Below, one piece after another: positions 59,301 through 64,000 of a stretch of DNA of 64,000 bases. The position numbers were made by a program, and so were the translations under genes. Below the pieces are notes generated by a model. The model was not told the origin of the DNA and made no database searches. It saw nothing but the letters and a program-made list of their open reading frames with translations. The DNA comes from a virus. Each line of letters starts with the position of its first letter. Position 1 is the stretch's first letter. The DNA lies in the IMG/VR virus record IMGVR_UViG_3300009414_000001, positions 1 through 64,000 of that record; one strand, 5' to 3'.

Positions 59301-62300
59301 ACTACCAAGTCTGGTGAGTATCCATTCTGGGAAGATATGCGCTTCGATAAGCTTATTATCGATGAAGCTCATAACTACCGAAATGCATTTAAAGCTGGTC
59401 GTAGAGCAAATGAAATCGCTTACTTACCAACAGGCGGCGTAGCTAAATCAGCAGCAGACCTAGCCATCAAGTCGAGTTACTTACGTGAACAAAATGGCGG
59501 CAAAGGTATTCATATGCTGACAGCCACGCCAACAGTAAACAGCCCTACTGATATTTTTAATATGCTATCGCATGTTATGACGCCAGCGGAATGGGAAGAG
59601 TACGGGATTTACACGGTAGATGATTTTATCAAGGTCTTTGGTCGCATTGAGACTATGGACGTTCAAAAGCTCTCAGGTGAAGTCGAATCAAAAGAAGGCT
59701 TAGCAGGCTTTAAGAATTTAGACGCACTTAGAAGTATTTACCATCGCTGGGTTATAGCCAAAGAAGTTCAAGACGTTGCAACTGACGTTAAAATGCCAGA
59801 TAAAAAAGTTGTTGATAATAAAACAACACTCAATCAAGAGCAGCTTGACATATATGAAGAGCTACAAGATAGAGCGTTAAACATTCTTGACGCAGAAGAC
59901 GAAGACGGCGAACCGACCGACTTTATCTTTAGTATTATTCGAGATATGGATCGTGTTGCAACTGACATTGATTTGTACCACAAAAGAATTACCTTTGTGT
60001 TACCAAAGAAACACAAAGAAGTGTTAAGTGACATTGTTATACCTAGCGTTATCACTGAGAAAAAAGAAATCGTTAAGAAAGCTGGTGAAAAACTAACGGT
60101 AGTACATGAGCTTAATGCAAGTGTTGATAGCAGCGGAAAAAACACCATCGTTGTAATTAATGAAAACTTTGAAGATGAATTCATCAAGGCACTTGTTAAA
60201 GCTGGTATTGATCAAAAAGACATTAACCACCCTATTACACCTAAATATGCAAAGTTAATTGAGCGCTTGCGTGATGATTACAAAAATGGTGGTAAACAGG
60301 TTATTTTCACCGAAGAAAAAAGCCAACACCAAAAGCTTAAGCGGATCATTGCTAATAACTTAGGTGTACCACTAGACCAAATAGGCATAATCAATGCTGA
60401 TACGGTTAGCAAAGGCAAGAAATCAACCGACTTAGATAAAGAGGCTGGCGCTCTTGAAGATTTAGCCGACCGATTTAATACAGGTGCTTACAAGTTCCTT
60501 ATCTGCAATAAAAAGGCAGAAGTAGGTATAAACTTGCAGCACGGCTCTACTAAGCTGCATCACTTAACAATACCATGGACACCAGCGAGCTTGATCCAGC
60601 GATTCGGGAGGATCTGGCGCATAGGTGGTACTCAAGAGTTTGTTACAGAGGAAAACTATCTAGCCGAAGGCTCTTTTGATGAATTCCGTTTACGGGCGTT
60701 AAGCAAAAAAGCCAGCTGGCAAGCCTCGTTATTAAAAGGCGATGCAAACAGCGTGGATTTTGAAGAGGTTAACGATCTGGCAGAAGCTCGGTTATTACTT
60801 GCTAAAAACCCCGAAGAACTTAAAGCCCAATTAGAAGCACAAGCACAAGCATCTAAAGATAAAGCAGCCTTAAGAGCCAAGCAGCGTATATCTACAGCGC
60901 TTGGTAAGTACAATCGCCTACGAAACAAAAAGGAGCTTTGGGGTAAAGAGGAAACTGACCTTAAAGAACTTAAAGCAACAATTAAAGCAGCTGTGCAACA
61001 AGGTGTTATCGATACAGATCCAACCGACTTACCAGCTGATCAATTCGTCATTGAACCTATCAGTGGTCAGACGGTTAAAGCTGGCGATATTTACACCAGC
61101 AAAGAGCGTTACAGCTCAGGTGATATTTATGAAGTTGTCAAAATTAACCATGTTAAAAACAAAGTTAGCCTAAAAATGATTTTTGGTACTTACGGCTTGG
61201 GTAAGGTGTCAGAAACATTACTAACTAACATCACTCAAAACTACGAGTTATCAACCTACAGCGCCAGCGAGTCAATAGTTAAGGCTGAGTTCGCTAAAGG
61301 CGGTAAGATGAGTATTAGCCTACTATCAAGCAAGCTAAGCACTATTAGCAAAGAAATGTTTTTCAAGTATGCAACAGCGGAAAACTATGAAGGCTTTGAA
61401 GGTGAAAGCGCATGGCAAGGAAACCAAATTGCCAATATTGCGGTAACTTCTGAAAACGTTATTTACCCAAGCAAGCATGATCAAGTGTTGGTGACAGCTT
61501 TCGCTAACTACGGGCTTGAGTTAATACGAGCCAATAAAGAAGCGGAAATTGATGAATCTATGGGGCGCGCCTTGTTTGGCTGGTCTTATCTGCAATCAAT
61601 ACGAAGTTATGGCACCAAGCCCACTACCCATCAATTAGTTGAATGGGAAGTTGCGATCAAAGCCAGCACTATTGACGCTCTAAAAGAGTCAGCGAGTGAA
61701 AACTTAGATGATGGTTTATGGTCAGTGTATAGCGAGCAAGGCGGCAAGATCAAATCAATGGTAGCTGACTCAATACCAGACGGTTATGATGACAGCAGCC
61801 CGTTTGCTGATGAAGTCAGAAACATCACACGCACTATTGTTGAGGGATTAAACGACATTAGAAAGTCGCTGATCAATGAAGCCAACCGAATCAAGGAGGA
61901 AGCAGAGGCCGCTAGAAAAGAAGAGGCACTTGCAAAGCAAACAGCAGCGCTTAGGGAGCGATACCCTGAGACTCAACAAGCTGAGCCTGAGTCTGTAGAA
62001 ATACCTAGCGGCACTTTGACGGATCAGCAACTCCTTGATAATGTTAATGCTGATAATCAATGGAGTACGTTAATAAGCGATTTTGGTGAAAAAACCTTGT
62101 GGTTTAAGACTAACCGCAAAACAAAACAAGTCGCTAAAGGTGCTACTGGTCGCTTATACTTAAATCTTAAGGATGGTGGGCGCTGGGACAAGGCGATGTT
62201 TATTGATGTCGGCAGTCGAGAGCTTAAGCAACCTAATGCTAGAGTCATTATTGCAGAGCAACATAAAACCAGCGAAGAGCACACCAAGATCCGCTCTATA

Positions 62301-62378
62301 GTTCGCTTATGTGAAGAGCTTGGTGTTACCGTTAGTGATCATAGTGAGTTCTATAACACTGACCTAATCGAAGGATAA
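56304..62378 (+). CDS. darB: DarB-like methylase-helicase antirestriction protein
   Basis: 2024 residues. N-terminal N6-adenine methylase: EYYTPEYVAEG (106-116), SAM motif EPSCGAGVF (132-140) and catalytic NVPF (195-198). SNF2-like helicase: Walker A GTGLGKS (815-821), DEAH (1020-1023), TATPT (about 1072-1076), a large insertion, then QRFGRIWRIGG (motif VI, about 1432-1442). The C-terminus has helical, charged segments (about 1500-1580 and 1880-1920). P1 DarB (about 2255 residues) is packaged in virions and protects entering DNA from type I restriction. AAGG ribosome site. Confidence 0.85.
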   Translation: MSDNIPSDKLSNNEAVAKVKESTSASEVFEVFEQYYQIGEHAKSTKGFGVEKIKGVAIATSRKAANQAAMDIVEKYRKGETLTSDDLDALKGYTGLGGIGATISEYYTPEYVAEGTWDALKANGFENGNVCEPSCGAGVFNGTKPDGVVITGSEIDSTSSTINTILHPEDEITNQSFEELAMSVPDGHFDSFIGNVPFGDQRGKYAQLDPQYSKVKHMEQYFVTRAIDKTKAGGLIALVVPTQIIDRKTFSKFREEISLKAEFLGAHRMPSGVFSNNGTDVVTDVLLMQKHSEDLFFKIADLEKSTLKSANVLFDSFISGKWFEKEGKRFVMGETSRSDFQNRLQVARGELTNDAIKNKLAHKFDSRIDFELIEATAPTVIVNYNKGDTRLINGGWFEFDGEQWEPSGFTIPNSGKIDKAIFGTESYQELSASLETAEQALALKLNSENIKNVAKLTPRALSPITKHALDTMQKADKSNHDLIYRGTLIGQMINEYMEAPSEDQRLKIIAMIKDEQFKTGIAKNNKAIAGLSRSLDRFINATDSDGNLSDLMSGKAQGVAAQYDFSDPVDVVNYLFLDKDLMPVNLTEFNDLYTGDDLTIEQLAKFPEIAFSASGDSLYPFDRYCSGDIKQKLNDLSSAIMREQDPAVKAKFIAQQERINERRKKTSIDDIKFELNAKWMQSNYVTEFLASRDIDMRLNEQTGRFVTYSESNTFAGQLEQYLNNEAFSKRKEDRADNLARIHTLQSEFDFWIRQHADADYITNQYNMTFNANLPFEHGEHDLGLDQVSGKVKNMPFQNKEIRRMSEDGRGILAFGTGLGKSHTANGLVALDLEKGRCTKVCYAVPKSLITNWYHETKHFFGDKRRILFVGLEPVKNKKGVIQQDKWLDKDGEHKINDVTGELEYRDQVKELGSKEILARMATIPHTNYDIVVMTKEQLAAIPMRPSSMEKYVDNMVNKELMSGADAIRKLGGQGASIGKDGYKQAKQKEGFQSKYHANQTTKSGEYPFWEDMRFDKLIIDEAHNYRNAFKAGRRANEIAYLPTGGVAKSAADLAIKSSYLREQNGGKGIHMLTATPTVNSPTDIFNMLSHVMTPAEWEEYGIYTVDDFIKVFGRIETMDVQKLSGEVESKEGLAGFKNLDALRSIYHRWVIAKEVQDVATDVKMPDKKVVDNKTTLNQEQLDIYEELQDRALNILDAEDEDGEPTDFIFSIIRDMDRVATDIDLYHKRITFVLPKKHKEVLSDIVIPSVITEKKEIVKKAGEKLTVVHELNASVDSSGKNTIVVINENFEDEFIKALVKAGIDQKDINHPITPKYAKLIERLRDDYKNGGKQVIFTEEKSQHQKLKRIIANNLGVPLDQIGIINADTVSKGKKSTDLDKEAGALEDLADRFNTGAYKFLICNKKAEVGINLQHGSTKLHHLTIPWTPASLIQRFGRIWRIGGTQEFVTEENYLAEGSFDEFRLRALSKKASWQASLLKGDANSVDFEEVNDLAEARLLLAKNPEELKAQLEAQAQASKDKAALRAKQRISTALGKYNRLRNKKELWGKEETDLKELKATIKAAVQQGVIDTDPTDLPADQFVIEPISGQTVKAGDIYTSKERYSSGDIYEVVKINHVKNKVSLKMIFGTYGLGKVSETLLTNITQNYELSTYSASESIVKAEFAKGGKMSISLLSSKLSTISKEMFFKYATAENYEGFEGESAWQGNQIANIAVTSENVIYPSKHDQVLVTAFANYGLELIRANKEAEIDESMGRALFGWSYLQSIRSYGTKPTTHQLVEWEVAIKASTIDALKESASENLDDGLWSVYSEQGGKIKSMVADSIPDGYDDSSPFADEVRNITRTIVEGLNDIRKSLINEANRIKEEAEAARKEEALAKQTAALRERYPETQQAEPESVEIPSGTLTDQQLLDNVNADNQWSTLISDFGEKTLWFKTNRKTKQVAKGATGRLYLNLKDGGRWDKAMFIDVGSRELKQPNARVIIAEQHKTSEEHTKIRSIVRLCEELGVTVSDHSEFYNTDLIEG

Positions 62379-62382
62379 GAAA

Positions 62383-62769
62383 TTGACTATTTTAACGAAA
62401 GAAGAAGTAAAAGAAGTTATTGAGGTGGAAGGAGCCACAGAAAGCCAGATAACAGGCGATCTGCTCAAGTCCTTTGCAAAGTCCATAAAAAAACAACCAA
62501 TACGCTATCGCGCGTTTGGGGCTTATTGGTGGCTCATTAAACGCCAGCTGATAGAGATAGATTTAGCGCTTGATGAAGTTATCGACTTGCAAACCTATAA
62601 ATCACTCTCTTATGGGGAGCCAGTATTAGATATAACAGCTGCTTGGATTTATTACACTCAGCAACTTGATTTACACGGCTTAATGCTTAGCAACGAACAT
62701 CAACCACTTAACGAAAGTAATTTAGGTGCATTTGTTCAAGATGAAGAAATGGAAAAGCTTATCGCGTAA
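62383..62769 (+). CDS. Small protein after darB
   Basis: 128 residues from a TTG start (AAGGA 8 bases upstream). Helical, with AFGAYWWLIKRQLIEID and LDITAAWIYYTQQLDLHG. Unknown; same operon as darB, closed by the terminator at 62790. Possibly a DarB partner. Confidence 0.6.
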   Translation: MTILTKEEVKEVIEVEGATESQITGDLLKSFAKSIKKQPIRYRAFGAYWWLIKRQLIEIDLALDEVIDLQTYKSLSYGEPVLDITAAWIYYTQQLDLHGLMLSNEHQPLNESNLGAFVQDEEMEKLIA

Positions 62770-62789
62770 CTAGCGATTCTTAGGTAGAG

Positions 62790-62815
62790 AAAAGGCGCTT
62801 TATAGCGCCTTTTTT
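62790..62815 (+). terminator. Terminator of the darB operon
   Basis: AAAAGGCGC / GCGCCTTTT arms with a 6-base loop; bidirectional, also ends the minus-strand unit at 62814. Confidence 0.9.
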
Positions 62816-63188
62816 AATGTGTGTTTTTGTCGTGACGATAGAACGTTATATTTTCCGTAAAGCCTGCGATATTTCGAGGCTTAACAACTAAAACATCCTC
62901 ATCCAATTTAATGACTTTAGCGTAGTATCTAACGCCTTTTTTAATCGCTTTGTATTCTTTTGGCATCTTAATGCCTCGCTTATCAATTGAGACTATTTCT
63001 TCAATCAATAAGCCATCAGCAATACGCCACTTGTATTTAATGGATATCTGTTTTTTATTTCCCTGCGCATCAGCAATGAATAGCTCACCAGTTTTTGTAC
63101 CATCATCAAAGTAAGTATCGATTGCAGCACCAAGCTGCTCATCTTTCTCTTGCAATTGCGACCACTGGCCTACTATTAAGCTTCTCAT
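62814..63188 (-). CDS. Hypothetical protein
   Basis: 124 residues, beta-rich (SIKYKWRIADGLLIEEIVSID, then RYYAKVIKLDEDVLVVKP). Unknown. Confidence 0.5.
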   Translation of the reverse strand: MRSLIVGQWSQLQEKDEQLGAAIDTYFDDGTKTGELFIADAQGNKKQISIKYKWRIADGLLIEEIVSIDKRGIKMPKEYKAIKKGVRYYAKVIKLDEDVLVVKPRNIAGFTENITFYRHDKNTH

Positions 63189-63216
63189 TTCTTCACTCTC
63201 AACTCTTTAACTAAAA

Positions 63217-63381
63217 CTAATCACTGATGCTTTTTTCGTACAATTCTATTTGAGCGTCAACTTCACTGATTTGCTTATCTAAACTATCAGCGCTTGCCGT
63301 TCCCAAAAAAGAATAAGCCTCAAGTAGATCAGCGCGATGCTTTACCGCTTCTTGATAATCACTTTCTGTTTTAAGTTTCAT
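63217..63381 (-). CDS. Small helical protein
   Basis: 54 residues from MKLKTESDYQEAVKHRADLL (six codons shorter than the open frame). Heptad-like helix. Unknown. Confidence 0.5.
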   Translation of the reverse strand: MKLKTESDYQEAVKHRADLLEAYSFLGTASADSLDKQISEVDAQIELYEKSISD

Positions 63382-63402
63382 AATATTCCTTATTAACATC
63401 TC

Positions 63403-63675
63403 TTATTCAATATTCCAATCTATGCCAGCTACAACCTCAACTATAGGTTTTTCGTACTCGCGCTCAATCTCAGCTATTTTTTCTTTGAAGTCTTTAACGA
63501 ATACCTCAATGCTTGCTTTCGGACTATTTAGCGCTGAAACATAAACACACCGATCACAAAACAACGAAGCTTCCTTACCAAGCCAATAATAACTGCCCTC
63601 GTATTTTTCAAGGTCAGGCTTTATGCCTGTCGCCTGCTCGACGGACTTTATTATATTTGCTTTAGTCACTTTCAC
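63403..63675 (-). CDS. Small acidic protein
   Basis: 90 residues, VTKANIIKSVEQATGIKPDLEKYEGSYYW at the start; alpha/beta. Overlaps the DUF4236 gene by 14 bp. Unknown. Confidence 0.5.
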   Translation of the reverse strand: MKVTKANIIKSVEQATGIKPDLEKYEGSYYWLGKEASLFCDRCVYVSALNSPKASIEVFVKDFKEKIAEIEREYEKPIVEVVAGIDWNIE

Positions 63676-63889
63676 TTAAAACTTCCTTTTTTCTCTTAAA
63701 GTTAATTAATTTCTTACGATAACTTGCGCCACTAATAGGAATATTTAGGCTTCCTATAATGCCCTGCTTACCAATATTTAACGAGAAAAAGCCTCTAAAT
63801 CCTATCGATACAGAAAAACCATTCTTGCTCGCATTAAGCCAAACAACGCGCCCAATAACGGGCACTCGCTTTTGAAATCTTAAGCCCAT
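63662..63889 (-). CDS. DUF4236-like protein
   Basis: 75 residues from MGLRFQKRVPVIG. MGLRFQKRV...VWLNASKNGFSVSIGFRGFFSLNIG...LNIPISGASYRKK is the DUF4236 pattern (MGxRFRK, NxSKxGxSxSxG, IPGTGxSYR) of a common, uncharacterised phage/plasmid family. Confidence 0.7.
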   Translation of the reverse strand: MGLRFQKRVPVIGRVVWLNASKNGFSVSIGFRGFFSLNIGKQGIIGSLNIPISGASYRKKLINFKRKKEVLSESD

Positions 63890-63905
63890 ACATAAATCCT
63901 TTTTG

Positions 63906-64000
63906 TTACTGAGCTGCCTCATAATCGTCTAGCATTTCATGAAAGTTACTATACATCTCGTAATCACTACAAGCATCCTCGACAGCTATTATATCAACAT
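63906..64000 (-). CDS. Gene fragment at the right edge
   Basis: The last 30 residues of an acidic protein (ends ...HEMLDDYEAAQ) run off the window. Product unknown. Confidence 0.35.
   Translation of the reverse strand, partial: VDIIAVEDACSDYEMYSNFHEMLDDYEAAQ

Overview
The window is a large piece of an AT-rich, plasmid-like temperate phage of the P1 type, probably from a marine gammaproteobacterium (Shewanella/Pseudoalteromonas/Vibrio-like; the host is inferred only from gene flavour). The P1 diagnosis rests on several independent homologies: a C1-type lytic repressor (35285-36043), a Ref-type RecA-dependent nuclease (18734-19390), PacA/PacB-like terminase genes (36080-38576), a portal and head-protease pair (53610-56215) next to a giant DarB-like methylase-helicase (56304-62378), a Dam-type methylase (52563-53390), and a resident plasmid replicon with iterons and a par system.

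Layout. 1-18.6 kb, almost all minus strand: contractile tail, baseplate, sheath, tube, major capsid and lysis genes. One plus-strand gene (11422-11685) is inserted and is closed by a strong bidirectional hairpin. 18.7-27.3 kb, minus: ref, a KorA/TrfB-like regulator and many small accessory genes, including several short ones with good ribosome sites. 27.5-36 kb, plus: a small basic protein; a signalling module of exported GSK(S/T)KR-repeat peptide, PP2A/lambda-type phosphatase, ECF sigma factor and membrane Ser/Thr kinase; a tyrosine recombinase; two small genes; then the C1 homologue. 36-43.3 kb, minus: terminase, partition genes with a candidate centromere, a VRR-NUC nuclease, a second recombinase and a coiled-coil protein. 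43.3-46 kb: the plasmid origin, with two unrelated 22-bp-period iteron arrays, a DnaA box and a Rep_3 initiator. 46-50.4 kb: tightly packed small genes. 50.4-53.6 kb: a TrfA-like second initiator facing an operon with CsrA and Dam, separated by a paired C1-type operator. 53.6-64 kb: head protease, portal, DarB and small genes.

How it may work. An asymmetric 18-bp element close to TACTAACAAATAAACTAA occurs at least 12 times, mostly at the heads of minus-strand lytic, lysis, tail, ref and portal units and once as an inverted pair at the TrfA-like gene. It resembles the P1 C1 operator (ATTGCTCTAATAAATTT), so I propose that the C1 homologue silences these scattered units during plasmid life. The Rep_3 iteron system would then maintain the plasmid, and the TrfA-like protein would drive C1-controlled lytic replication. 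Head proteins share an (L/M)M(L/I)AS motif that is a candidate maturation-protease site.

Most promising undescribed system: the 28.3-33.3 kb peptide/phosphatase/sigma/kinase operon. Two more dispersed palindromic operators (TGATTCTGTTACAGAATCA and paired GTGACNGTCAC) point to further phage regulators. No tRNA, rRNA or CRISPR array was seen.
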